Below are positions 25,901 to 36,800 of a DNA stretch of 64,000 nt, in pieces. The notes below the pieces were generated by a model. It saw only the letters and a list, made by a program, of their open reading frames with translations. It was not told the origin of the DNA and made no database searches. A program made the position numbers and the translations under genes. Each line of letters opens with the position of its first letter. The first letter of the stretch is position 1. The DNA is from Isoetes taiwanensis (lineage: Eukaryota; Streptophyta; Lycopodiopsida; Isoetales; Isoetaceae): NCBI GenBank assembly GCA_021234155.1, contig JAJEKV010000013.1:8567193-8631192 (forward strand). The letters are read 5' to 3'.

Positions 25901-26660
25901 AGGTGAGAAGGCCCGAGACCAAGCCCCACTACAACCAACTTTGAACTCATCATCCTCCGTGTACTTGCAATTAAGCTTAAAGTAGGTCCCGGTAGGTCGA
26001 TGACAATTAGCCACATCATTAGTTAGAAGTTGTGGATTATGATCGGATTACGAGCTATCCGTAAGATTTGAGGCGAAAAAAACGCTTAGCCGGAAAGCAA
26101 ATGCACAAGTATTAAAGTATCCTCTATCATGCCTTGCATAAGCTCGCCAATCGCCAACCATTACACCACGTAAGGACCGATCACCATCAATCTCCATAAG
26201 TCGACCATCATGTAAAAGGCGTAGCCATTGCTCTCGCCAATCCTTGCACCACTTCGTGAGTCAGCGACCACTTCTATCTCTTTCCAACTCGACCATATTG
26301 AAGTCGCCAACGAGCAACCATGCAACATTTTGTCCAAGCCGGAGAACTTTACTCCTCGAGTTGCCCACAAAGCACCACACCGACGAGGTCTATTATGAGC
26401 ATACACATTTATCAAACCCCATTCTTGGCCCTTATCTTTCCATTTGATTATTATCCACCGCCCGAACCTATCTCTGTTTGAGTGAAAGTGACATCCACGA
26501 TGACTTCCATGCAAGTAAGCACACCAGCCTTAGATGCATCGCCAGCAGCAGACACCAAGACATTATAGTCCCGGCCCAAATACATTAGCTACTTTATGTA
26601 CATCACCAAGGCATTTATGCTCTTGAGGCAACAAAAGGTCGTGAAAAACTTAGACAGTAA
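22966..26660 (-). pseudogene. LINE ORF2 remnant (APE endonuclease, reverse transcriptase, C-terminal region)
   Basis: Endonuclease: WGLINVYAHNRPRRCGALW (around 26420-26365) and, in a neighbouring frame, VGDFNMVELERDRSGR (around 26310-26260), which is the GDFN box of APE-type endonucleases. Reverse transcriptase: SLDWLEDDIYDAFCEFERF and the GFLPRRCILNNV block lie around 25330-25020, and NQYADDTF (YADD box) around 24650. The thumb and linker follow at 24520-23600. The C-terminus KRAFHLACGWLLWSIWKRRR (23197-23135) parallels the KRIAFHMAKSWLIWSVWERR stretch of the other LINE. Pieces lie in different frames, so many frameshifts have accumulated. Confidence 0.85.
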
Positions 26661-26840
26661 AGAGACAACCTCGCTTCTTTTACTTGGGGAAGAAGCCACT
26701 CCCCTCACATTCCAAGACAACAGGTTCATGTGGCCAAAATATTATGCTCCACCTCCATACCAATAGAGCCAGCCTCAACCATGTCCATCTCGCATGGTTC
26801 TCAAGGGAGGTCAGCCCACCTGGTCCCCCGAAATTGGCAA

Positions 26841-26990
26841 GGGGAGCCTCCTCTCTGCTCCACCCTTCCATTGTTTTGTTCAAGACTTGGTGAGGGAGAG
26901 CCTCCTCTCTCTCTACCCCCCCATTATTTTGTTGGGTAACCAGCAAGGGAGAGCCTCCTCTCTCGCTCCACCCTTCCATGCAAATTATCG
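26841..26990. repeat. ~53-bp minisatellite (2.8 units) between LINE ORF1 and ORF2
   Basis: Blocks of GGGAG(AG)CCTCCTCTCT recur at 26841, 26894 and 26947, with CCACCCTTCCATTGTTTTGT-type filler between them. The array lies exactly in the inter-ORF spacer. Confidence 0.75.
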
Positions 26991-28433
26991 ACCGCCATGA
27001 CATGTGACACATGTTGACTAGCCTTATTGCGTGCAGCTCTTTTCCAATTAACATTTGTCCATCCCTCTTGGGCATTTTCATGATGTTCTTGAACACTTTC
27101 ATGCCGCTCTTGCAATTCCTGGATCTTCTGTAACTTAGCCCTAGCATCCTCTTCAAAAGCGGGAGTATGCACAATCTTCTGTGGGATAGTGGTTTTAGCA
27201 GCAGATGGAGTAGCAACAAATGAGGTCGAAGTAGCATTGGCGTAAGGGACAACAGAGGGTAATGGAGACACAACAGAGGTAGGAGGCACATAGGAAGAAG
27301 GGACCATTGCAGGGCGATCTCTTTTAGCACGAAAATTTGCAAATAAAGCAAGTTGAGGAAATAAATCAGCAAGCTGAGGGCCATTAAGCAACTGCAAAGC
27401 ATACTTCAGAAAGATAGGGCCACTTTTCACAACCACACAGTCAGGAAGACCGCGACCAGAAGGAAGAGAAACACAAATTTTAGCACCATCAACAATAGAA
27501 TGGGCCAGATGAGTACCCAGACCATTAGCAATACTGATAAGAAACTCCGGCACCAAGAGATCAGGAGGAAGATTAGGAATAGAAAACCAACATGGCATCC
27601 TAAGAGCAGAGTCATACCAGAGAGAAAATCCAAAGCGAGTAAGGCTGGTACAAAATATAATCACTCCACATTGGGTCCACACCACGTGCCACCGCTGCTC
27701 AACAAACCACAAAGATCATCAAAAACGATCAAAAGAACTTCTTATCCAAAGATCTTTAAAGTACGATAAGGTGGCAACCCTAATCTCCTAAGATGACCAA
27801 ATAACCAATAGCCAAGCTTCCTACTATCAAGAAATGCTCCAAAGATATTGACCAACCACACTAAACGACAACAAGTTACTAATACACTTCTTGTGTAAGT
27901 CATGATCAATCTCGACCACATTGTACCCAGACGCTTGAAGAGTATTCTTACACATTTCAGGCTGATAGAAAACTTCAACAGAAGGTAACTGAAGTTCCAA
28001 CTGTGTCTCCTTTGCTCGCAACTCACCCAAAAGATTACTAAGATCTCTTTTTATTATCCCTAATCATCACATCAATAGCTGTAGCAACACGCCCAGCAGA
28101 CGTAGTTGAAGACAAGTCCTTCTTGATCCAATCACTAAAGCGCTCCCTGCTAGCATTTACTCCAGAAGTTGAGGACCTCCAAGGAAGTGGACGGGACTGA
28201 TCTTTGTTAGAATTGACACCCGCTGGCGCCGAGGCACCATCCACAGAAGCATTACCGCTATTCAAAGCACTTGTACTCTTCGGTGCACCAGCTGGGGGTG
28301 CCAAAACAGGAAAATCAGCATCTTGAAAGACATTCTCACTATAAGCCAAAGGGTTAACATGCAATGCCAAATTTGCCCCCTGCACCGGCATGGATACAGG
28401 AGGTTTTGCAGGCAGCTTGGAAGTTGGCGCCAT
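26924..28433 (-). pseudogene. LINE ORF1 remnant (DUF4283-like, nucleic-acid binding)
   Basis: The ATG at 28433 opens a 131-codon Ser/Pro-rich N-terminus (MAPTSKLPAKPPVSMPV). After frameshifts, 28030-27742 gives a middle part. Then 27712-26924 gives WFSIPNLPPDLLVPEFLISI and IGT-like GLGTHLAH, the pattern of the DUF4283 domain of plant LINE ORF1 proteins. A charged helix (DARAKLQKIQELQERHESVQ) precedes a WTNVNWKRAARNKA-type basic C-terminus. The family role is binding element RNA in the ribonucleoprotein. This copy is broken. Confidence 0.7.
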
Positions 28434-28643
28434 AGAGCCGAAACTGTCAGGGCCAAAAAGGCAATCAGCCGGAACCTAAAACCTGCGATGCCACATACCA
28501 TTGGAAAGAGCTCTGAATCAGCTTTCCAACGAGCCAAAGAACACCGTAATCCGAGGTCTGTAGCTCAAGATATGAGCACAAACGTAAAGCAGCCTCCGGC
28601 AGAAACCCTAGGGCGCATCCATCTCTCCATAAATGATCACCAT

Positions 28644-28659
28644 AATATGACATGGAGCA
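28644..28659. repeat. Target-site duplication of the long LINE (5' side)
   Basis: AATATGACATGGAGCA, identical to 22825-22840. It defines the 5' end of the LINE. Confidence 0.95.
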
Positions 28660-29184
28660 TGGCTAGCCTAAAATATATAATTGTAAGTTATCTAAGTTGT
28701 TGCACTATATTTTATCAAGAGCCTCATAGCTAATGGATTCCATGTATAAACTGATTTAAGATGTTGCATTCTTTATGGGGGGGAATGGCCGTGGCATAAT
28801 CATATAAAGAGGTTAGTATCTCTACTTGCTAAATAAGCTACTTCAACATGGGTAAGTTGTATGGGCAACCTCGACAAAGGGAAAGAGTATGATCTAGGCA
28901 CATGTTTAGTAAATATTCTACAAACATCACATCTCATTGTCTTAGCATTGCACCACTATTATCTTATTATTTTGTTATCTCTTGGATCCTCGGGAGGTCG
29001 AATATGACTCATGTTTCTATGTTCTATGTATTTGTGCTCTGTGACACTGGGCGTTAGTTCTCTCGGTCGGGATTGCTACGTCAGTCAACTCTTGTGAACT
29101 CCCATGGTAAGAGATCGTCCAGTGCCAGATGTGGGCTGGGAAGGGTATACGCATACGAGGTTCACCCCACCACCCTGCTACAGG

Positions 29185-29733
29185 CATTAGGGATTTTTTG
29201 AGATCATAAAAGGGCCTTCTAAGAATTGCTGACTAAGCTATATGAACTACCAATCAGAAAACAGAACTGGTAATCCAGTCAGCAAAACAGTTATAACTAA
29301 CTCACTGGATCACATTTTCTAGCATAAGTGTTGATAGAAAAGTCCAAATGAGCTTTTGTTTGGTGCAATAGATAGACCTCATTGAGGTCTTTCCAATCTT
29401 GGGTGGTTTGCATATCTTTTAGCCCCGTAGAATAGTAAAAAATAGTAAAAACCATATTTTTTGGAGTTTTGACAATCATAAGTGATTAAAATATGTGCAA
29501 AGCACCTAAGGTTGGAAAGATCTCAACGAGATCTATCTATTGCACTAAACGAGAGCTCATTTGGACTTTTCTATCAATAGTTATGCTAGAAAATGTATCC
29601 AGTGAGTTAGTTATAACAGTTTTGCTGACTGGACCCGTCAGGCTCTGATTTCTGATTGGTAGTTCATTTATCTTAATTTGGCTTCGTTGGCATGTTTTGA
29701 AGGCCCTTTTTTAATCTCAAAAAAACCCTAATG
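29185..29733. mobile_element. 549-bp foldback MITE
   Basis: The left end reads CATTAGGGATTTTTTGAGAT and the right end is its inverse with one mismatch. The two arms remain complementary for roughly 240 bp each, leaving only a short centre, so the transcript would fold into one long hairpin. The 3' LTR at about 32946 shows the site without the element (CTACAGGGCTTGG). A GGC on each side could be a 3-bp duplication, as in PIF/Harbinger or CACTA elements, but the empty site has one extra G, so this is not settled. No coding capacity. Confidence 0.9.
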
Positions 29734-30224
29734 GCTTGGAATGTAAGCTGGCTGAGCGTATCCTGCTAGCGGGGCCTGTATGTAGGCTGGCTGAGCTACC
29801 CATTGTCCCCTGGCTATGTGTAGATGATGGTTTGGTATTTGGCTATGTTCTTTGCTTATGATGCTCATGTATTATATTTCATTGGATTATGATATCCTTA
29901 TCTCGCATTTTACTCACATAGGATCTTGTGTCTTTGCTTGTGCTTATGTTTTCGTTATGCAAGACTTTTAAGATGTTCTATGCATGTAGAGGCAACCATG
30001 GGATCCCCACTTAGTCACGAGGACTACCCACCTTGAGTGCATTGTGCAATGAATTAGCAAGCAGTGGTCAAGTTAGCAGTAGCAGTGTAGCTGAGGATCG
30101 TGGTTGAGTTCCAAAGGAGAAGCTCTTGTGTTAAATTGCTCAGCTAGATCTTGTGAATGTATTGACGATAGTGTTTTCTCTGAATATTATTGTATTTGAT
30201 AGTGGATATACTTTGATCTTTGAT

Positions 30225-31546
30225 AGGTCTGGTATGTTGTGACGTCTGTAGGTTGTAACTCAATTTCAAAGTGACTGAACATAATGACCTCTGTTGTCCA
30301 TCCCGAAACGGAAATCTGTAACAAGTCTGGCAGGGTACCTTTGGTGTCTCATCTCGCAGCAGCTAGTGTTCCTTCCGATGTTGGGATGTGCATAACTGAT
30401 CATAAGAGCACACCATCTTAGAAAAGTAAGGATTATTGTGGTTATTTAATTTCTATTTTGTTGTTAATTTTTGCTTTCTATTTGCAGGTATGATCGAACG
30501 CGAGTTGTCTAAAGTGAATGCATGTATGAATCTTATCAGCTAATCTATCAATGCCCACGAAGCTACGCAGGCATAGAAAGACATCATTTCTGGTATTTTT
30601 TGTTATTCTATTATCTTTTACTTCTGTTTTCTTTCTGTTATTTATTTCTCTTATTTAATATTATTTTAGTACATGTTTTTTCCAATGTTATCTTTATTGT
30701 TTATGTTCATGTTCTTTATGTTATTGTGTCTTGCAGATGAAAGTGTCCAAGCAAAATATCATCAGCAATAGGAATCCTCTTCAACAGTTGAATGCGGTCA
30801 GGATCTGCAGTTTTGCAGCAGAAGTCAAGAGTTTCGCAGGAGAATGCAGGATGAAGTACAGGTACCGCAATTGTCGTCTGTAGCGATAGAGGGTAGTTCT
30901 TCTGGTGTTGCAGCTAGAGAAATTATAGTTGATAAGACTAAAGCAGATTCCTAGCAGTGTTCTACCTGTTATTGAAGTAGATGAAGATCTATATGATGCC
31001 TCATTTTATGATGAGTTAAGCAATGCTTATCCTGAAAGCGCAAAAGCAATTGGTAGATATTCTGCACCTGCGATTCAAGGTAGTTTCTCAAATTGTACCT
31101 TTAACTTTAGTGGAGTTGATATGAATCAGCTTGTTGGAGTTATTTCAAGCTCATTACTAAAGAACAAGCATCAAGGATGATGTTCTTGAATTTCAGAATG
31201 TTTTAAATGGAAAGTGAAACTTTGAAACTACTAAATGGGACTTCGAAATATAGTTTTATTTGAGTTTTAAACTGCTTATAATCTGTGTTCTAAACTATGC
31301 TTGTAATCTATGTTTGAAATGTGGCTATAATAAGAAACAGCCTGTGTAATCTGTAATCTGTGCTTGTAATCTGTCTTTAAACTGTGGCTATCAACTGTGG
31401 CGAGACTGAATAGTGAGTCTGGAAAAAGAAATAATGAGACTCGAATAAGTCTGAAATAGTAAGAATGGTGGAGACAAAATAACAAGGTGGAGATAGAATA
31501 ATGGTTTTGAAAACACACCAAAAATACAAGTAATCTCACCTTAATG
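30225..31546 (+). mobile_element. ~1.3-kb insertion in the 5' LTR carrying a coding remnant
   Basis: Absent from the matching point of the 3' LTR (between GATCTCTGAT and GAGTAAG near 33430-33455). It contains a decayed coding stretch at about 30800-31180. One frame reads QEFRRRMQDEVQVPQLSSVA, and after a +1 shift another reads IEVDEDLYDASFYDELSNAY and ends in GSFSNCTFNFSGVD...KNKHQG before a stop. I do not recognise the protein. It could be a transposon ORF or a captured host fragment. Edges are placed to within a few bases, and no clear target duplication was found. Confidence 0.6.
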
Positions 31547-31658
31547 TGGATAACGAGTAAGAAAATTCAATTCTTCACCAATACTATCCTAGAATTAGTG
31601 CAAGTTTAGACAAAATCCTGAGTTGCCAAGAGAGTCAACTCGGCAGGCTCGTAACAGT

Positions 31659-31671
31659 TGGTATCAGAGCC
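31659..31671 (+). other. Primer-binding site complementary to initiator tRNA-Met
   Basis: TGGTATCAGAGCC begins two bases after the 5' LTR end. This is the classical plant LTR-retrotransposon priming site for minus-strand DNA synthesis. Confidence 0.92.
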
Positions 31672-31940
31672 AAGTTGGATCTTTGGCCGTGGACATTGCT
31701 TTACAGATTAAAGAGGCAATTGGAGATGGTATCCTCAGGAGGAAGAACAACATCTAAAGGCTTCGATGTTAGCATGAAGGTGATAAGAGAAGCAAATTTT
31801 TGACGATGTTGAAGGTAAAGTTTTTCTTATGGCATGTTCAATAAGATGATTGGTAGAGTAAGTTGCCATACAATGAAGTTTTAAGATGATCTATGTTGGA
31901 TCTAAGACTATAACGACCTATGAGAACATGAGTAAAATTT

Positions 31941-32100
31941 TAGAATAGAATAGAATAGAATTGAATAGAATTGAATTTTTATCGTCCACGGAGACCAATT
32001 GGCCTATGAGACCCAAACACGAAGAGAGCAGCAAGCGTATTACTGTCAGGATTAAAAAACCCCGCCCCAAACGGTTTGCGAGGAGACTGTAACGGTCCTG
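31941..32100 (-). repeat. SINE-like dispersed repeat, copy inside the LTR element
   Basis: On the minus strand it reads GGGGCGGGGTTTTTTAATCC, CAGTAATACGCTTGCTGC, GGCCAATTGGTCTCCGTGG and ends in an ATTC(A/T)-rich tail (31941-31974 on the plus strand). It is the best match to the copy at 2752-2887. It sits in the internal region of the retrotransposon and must be younger than it or part of its body. Confidence 0.7.
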
Positions 32101-32632
32101 GGCACTTGATGGGCCAATATACTTATTTATTATTTACTTATGTATCATGCTTGACATGCATACAATATAGGCCTCATATAAGCAAGGGTTTTGCCTTTTA
32201 TTAGAAATAGATTTTTGAAGGTTGAGCTAATTAAAGAAGATATTTGGAAAAGCTTTTTGAAAGCTTTGAGGCTTTTTAAGGGCAAACTTTTGCATAGGAG
32301 AGAGCTCTTTTTGAGGAGCAAGTTTTTGTAGAGAAAGATTGGATTGGAGACATCGAGCATGCAAGGCCTTGGAGATCGCATGAAGATCGGCATTAAGTAT
32401 TTTCATTCAGGTGGGGTTTTTCACCGATCTATTTGTAATTTCATAGGCTGTGATCAGATGCAAGCATGCTATTAGATTGAATTAGAAAGAGGATCAAAGG
32501 TTAAGTTTCCTATGACATAGTAGTATTTGTGTGTAAGCTTTTGAGCTATGGTTGAGACACTTGGAAGGAAGAGAAGAATCACGAATCTTGTGGGGAATAT
32601 ACCGAATTTGGGCTGGATGTGGTTGAAGTTGC

Positions 32633-32648
32633 AGGGAAAGGGGAAGAG
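32633..32648 (+). other. Polypurine tract
   Basis: AGGGAAAGGGGAAGAG lies immediately before the 3' LTR start at 32652, the expected place for the plus-strand primer. Confidence 0.85.
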
Positions 32649-32651
32649 TAT

Positions 32652-33539
32652 TGTTTAGTAAATATTCTAACAAATATCACATGTCATTGTCTTAGTCATT
32701 GCACCACTATTGTCTTGTTATTTTGTTATCTCTTGGATCCTCGGGAGTCGGACTTCTAGGTTCGGTGGCCTGTATTGCTCGGAATGACTCATATTTATAT
32801 GTTCTACGTATTTGTGCTATGTGACACCGAGTGTTAGTTCTCCTGATCGGAATTGCTACGTCAGTCAACTCTTATGAACTCCCATGGTAGACGTGGGCTG
32901 GGAAGGGTATGCGCATACGAGGTTCACTCCACCACCCCGCTACAGGGCTTGGAATGTAAGCTGACTGAGCATATCTTGCTAACGGAGCCTGTATGTAGGC
33001 TGGCTGAGATACCCATTGTCCCGGAGCTATGTGTAGATGATGGTTTGATATTTTGAACTATGTTCTTTGCTTTTGATGCTCATGTATTATATTTCATTGG
33101 ATTATGTTGTCCTTATCTAGCACTTTACTCACATAGAATCTTGTGTCTTTGCTTGTGCTTATCTTCTTGTTACCCAAGACTTTCAAGATGTTCTATGCAT
33201 CTAGAGGCAGCCATGGGATCCCCACTTAGTCACGAGGACTAACCCCCTTGAGTGCATTGTGCAGTGAATTAGCAAGCAATGGTCAAGCTAGCGGCAGCAG
33301 TGTAGCTGAGGATCGCGGTTGAGTTCCAGAGGAGAAGTGCTTGTGTTAAATTGCTCAGCTAGATCTTGTGAATATTGATGATAGTGTTTTCTCTGAATAT
33401 TTTGATAATGGATATACTTTGATCTCTGATTATTATGAGTAAGAAGATTTTGTTCTTCTCCAATACTATCAACTGGAATTAGTGCAAGTTTAGACAAGAT
33501 CCCGAGTTGCCAGAGGATCAACTCGGCAGGCTCGTCACA
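32652..33539 (+). repeat. 3' LTR (888 bp, uninterrupted)
   Basis: Starts TGTTTAGTAAATATTCT and ends GGCAGGCTCGTCACA. It preserves the empty sites of both insertions found in the 5' LTR. A short extra block (GACTTCTAGGTTCGGTGGCC near 32748-32767) is missing from the other LTR. Confidence 0.88.
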
Positions 33540-33823
33540 GTCTGCGAGGCACTAAGTTAACTTTTTCTTTACATTTCCCTTTTTTTCTGATGCACATACA
33601 TCATCGAACCAGCCACATCCACAAAGGAAGCCACATTCTACACAACTCTGGCCACTAGATTCTTCCAACGAATCAACCAGAGCACAATCCCATCACATAG
33701 CACTAAACTTCACTAACCTTACTCGATGGCACCCTAACCTCACTCCAACCCGTTAATATATTTTCCAGTTTGGGCTGTAGTGTGATTTCGCCTTTATTAG
33801 TTGTAGCTTTATTAGTTGTAGGA

Positions 33824-36800
33824 ATGAATGGAGGTTTTAGGGTACAGGGTTTAAAGCCAGATCAAGCCATGCCTCGGTTCATTGCCCAGGAGGAGCTGTC
33901 CGATGATGGGGATGCAGAAGAGGACGAGATGGAGCCCGACGAGACTGAGTTTTATGATGATCCTGATGTTTTCTCCGTGGAGGACGAGGATCAAATAGAC
34001 ACCGGTTAGTTTCTCCTTCTTGGCTAGTTTCACAGCTCCAGTTGATTGTTTAATTTGGTTTTATTGCTAATTGTACTTGTCGGAACTATCAGAAGAAAAC
34101 AATGCCGCAATGGCATCTGCAACCGGTGTGTTGGACGAAGACATGCAATCTCTTTTGATGGGCCTTTCTTCAAAAGATGATAACATGCTGATGGATGCAA
34201 TTTCAAGAATGCGCTCAATGCTGGCTTCCGAACAAGGAGCCAAATTATTACAAGAATACGTATTAGCATCGCCCAAATGCGTGGAGCTATTGGCTATATG
34301 GGAGAAAGGCACTAAAGCTATTACCACTATCCCATTGATGCTCTTGTTGTGGACCATGTTTCGCCACCCTGCAGGCCTCAGAAATTCTCAAATCCAAGAA
34401 GCTGCAGAGGAATGGAAACGAAAGTTGGCTATCCAGCTACGAATTGATAAGTTTGCACTACATATTCTGCATCATAAATTACCTGATATTTATTCTCTGC
34501 TTTCGTCAAATCATCGCTCTAGAGAAAATGCAGCTCTTAAAATTATGTCAGCGATAGTGTTGAGGGGAAGGTTGCTTGGAAAAGAAGTTGCTTCAAAATT
34601 TGATTTTGGCCTGGATGCACTTCGAAGGCTAGCCAGACATCATAACAAGATGAATGCAACACCATCTACTGACATCCTCAGACTGCCATCTAGAGTTGCC
34701 TTTATTGAATTTGCTGTGTCATTTCTCGAGGTTGGAGACCTTGGTCTTTTAAGATGGGTTCTTCAGAAGCGGAGCTTGTATGCTGGTCTCTTACATGGCA
34801 TTTCAAAAGATGACGAGGAGACATGTGTGAAGGTTTTGACAATGATACAGAAGAAAATATTATCCCCAACTATGCACATCCCAGTGGGGGTAAAGGTTGG
34901 CATGTTTGGTGACATAGCATTGGATCAACTTTCTCGGATCACTGCAGATTCCATGCGGCTGGAGTCTGGGGATCTTGCTCATAATATTCTCTTATCTCTT
35001 TGCACTGATCCATCCCATGGTATCTGTCCAGAGATTGCTCAATGGGATTTGTCACTTAAAAGCAAAGGTCTGTATGGAGGTGGCCAAGGGAGGTTGCTAC
35101 GGCTTATGGCCCGACTCAAACCCACTGGGATTGCTAGACATCGTGAGTTGTTGTTAGCAATTGGAAAAACTAGACCAGTTCTGGCAGCTGCATATATAGA
35201 TTCATCTCCCTTCTCCATGGAGCCACGTGATACCCCATCTTGGTAAAGTTGCGCTCTTTTACAGGATCAGTTTACCTTATTATGGTAATAAGAGATGCCT
35301 TATTGCTTATATTGACATTTGGCATGTTTCTCTGCAGGTATTCCAGTATGTCCCTTATTAGTTCGTTGATTTCAATTGCAAACGTAACTCCTCCATTTGT
35401 ATCGATGGCTCAAGATGGGGTTCCACCACCTGAATTTGAGTCCTCCATCATCCAATGCAATCTCCGACGTATCTGGCCACGTAGCCTCTCTCGGGTAGCA
35501 CTCAATAGGGGCCTCCTTCATCAAAATCTTCTAATAAAGCATGCCTCTTTGAGATTGTTACTTGAAATTTTAAAATCTTTACGAGATTTGTTAACCTCAA
35601 TAACAGCTGCTGCAGATGCATCCAAGGGGTTCATAAAACATGGAATCAATGGAAAGGACTCTGGGCACAAGGTCCAATTTACAGATGGGTCTGAAAATTT
35701 CTTTGCAAAACAGAATAATAAACCTGCAGGAGAAGATGAGAATGGCAAACAAATGTGGTTGGGGCTCCATACATACTTTCAGGATAACATGCGTATGCTT
35801 CTGCCAGACTGCCATTCGCTTTCATCAATCTATAGTGCGCTGAAGAGGGTTACTAAAGGGGACAGTTTGAGTAGCAATAAGGCTGCAGGCAAGAAAAGGA
35901 AAAGAGATGGCAATGACGTGGAGGAGAATGAAGATACTTCAGGATTAGCAGAACTGGAGGAAATATGGGGGTTGGATTTGAAGTCTATCGGGCAGGAAGC
36001 AAATGTGTGTACAAATTTGCTTCTGACAAAAATATTAGAAGTGTTTACACTCTATCAGGTGGGTTGGTTTAAAGCACTTTTATGTTTTATTTCTTTGATA
36101 TTAACTTGTCTTTGCCTTTAGGAAGCGATACCACTTGCTTTGACAGATGCGAATTTTGACGCATTTAAGTTTGTGCCTGATGATCCAAAGACACTCACCT
36201 GTTTGCAGCGAAAAGCTTTACTGGGCTTACTGCTAGCTGTATCTGGCTATTCGACTTTGCGGGATGATAATCCAGTAGGCACTTCTAACAGTCTGCCACT
36301 TTTTAGACACATGAAACTATTATTAAAGTTATTGTCAGGACCAATAGAAAGGGAGGTCAAGGAACAGGTCCAGCAACTGTCATGTCTAGCAATGTCAACC
36401 ACTGGTGCATTTGACAACAATGCAATGGAGGTCATTGTGTGGCTCCGGTTCTTACCATGCTGGAATACCTGGACATTCAAGGATGAAATGAACACCACCA
36501 CCACAATATGCATGGTCCATGCTTTTGAAGAAGATATTGTTGACTTTTTGTGTGATGCGGTATACAACGTAGGAAAGAACATGTATAAATATTTGGAGGA
36601 ATTGCACTCCATTTTTTCAAGCCATGCCCTGGAGAATGCAAGTGCTGAGAGTCAAGGTTGGTAGCATCCTGGTTTGATTTCAATATTTATGGCTCTTTTT
36701 AAACAATTTCTCATTGCATCTGCTACAATGTTGAAAATAATCTAATCTTATTGCTTTGTTTCTCTGCAGCGAATGGTTATGGTCCATTGGTAATATCTGC

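Larger units (their letters stand above)
22841..28643 (-). mobile_element. Near full-length L1-like LINE (5.8 kb)
   Basis: Minus-strand element with a 17-nt poly(A) tail (T run 22841-22857) and a perfect 16-bp target duplication on both sides. The order is 5'UTR, ORF1, a minisatellite spacer, then ORF2 with endonuclease, reverse transcriptase and a zinc-binding-type C-terminus. Both ORFs are broken by several frameshifts and stops, so this copy is dead, although its ends are intact. It shares its ORF2 C-terminus with the truncated LINE at 10.7-12.7 kb. The 5' end at 28643 is fixed by the duplication, so this is probably the full length of the family. Confidence 0.93.
28903..31656 (+). repeat. 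5' LTR (interrupted by two insertions)
   Basis: It aligns with 32652-33539 in three blocks: 28903-29184, 29734-30224 and about 31547-31656. Removing the two insertions leaves about 883 bp, close to the 888-bp 3' LTR. Shared landmarks include CTTGGATCCTCGGGAG and GGGCTGGGAAGGGTAT near the start and CAACTCGGCAGGCTCGT at the end. Confidence 0.88.
28903..33539 (+). mobile_element. Non-autonomous LTR retrotransposon with nested insertions
   Basis: Two direct LTRs (28903-31656 and 32652-33539) begin TGTTTAGTAAATATTCT and end AACA or CACA. A primer-binding site follows the first and a polypurine tract precedes the second. The internal region is only about 995 bp and has no gag, protease, reverse transcriptase or integrase, so it needs enzymes from another element. 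The 5' LTR is inflated from about 885 bp to 2754 bp by a 549-bp MITE and a ~1.3-kb insertion. Flanking 5-mers (GCACA and GTCTG) do not match, so the target duplication is lost or an edge has rearranged. Confidence 0.88.

Noticed and set aside
24649-27000. Plus-strand frames in the 24.6-27.0 kb region as host genes
   Set aside because: They are antisense shadows of the minus-strand LINE ORFs, whose endonuclease and reverse transcriptase motifs are clear.
28898-33544. 5-bp target duplication of the LTR retrotransposon
   Set aside because: GCACA before and GTCTG after do not match. I could not move the ends to make them agree.
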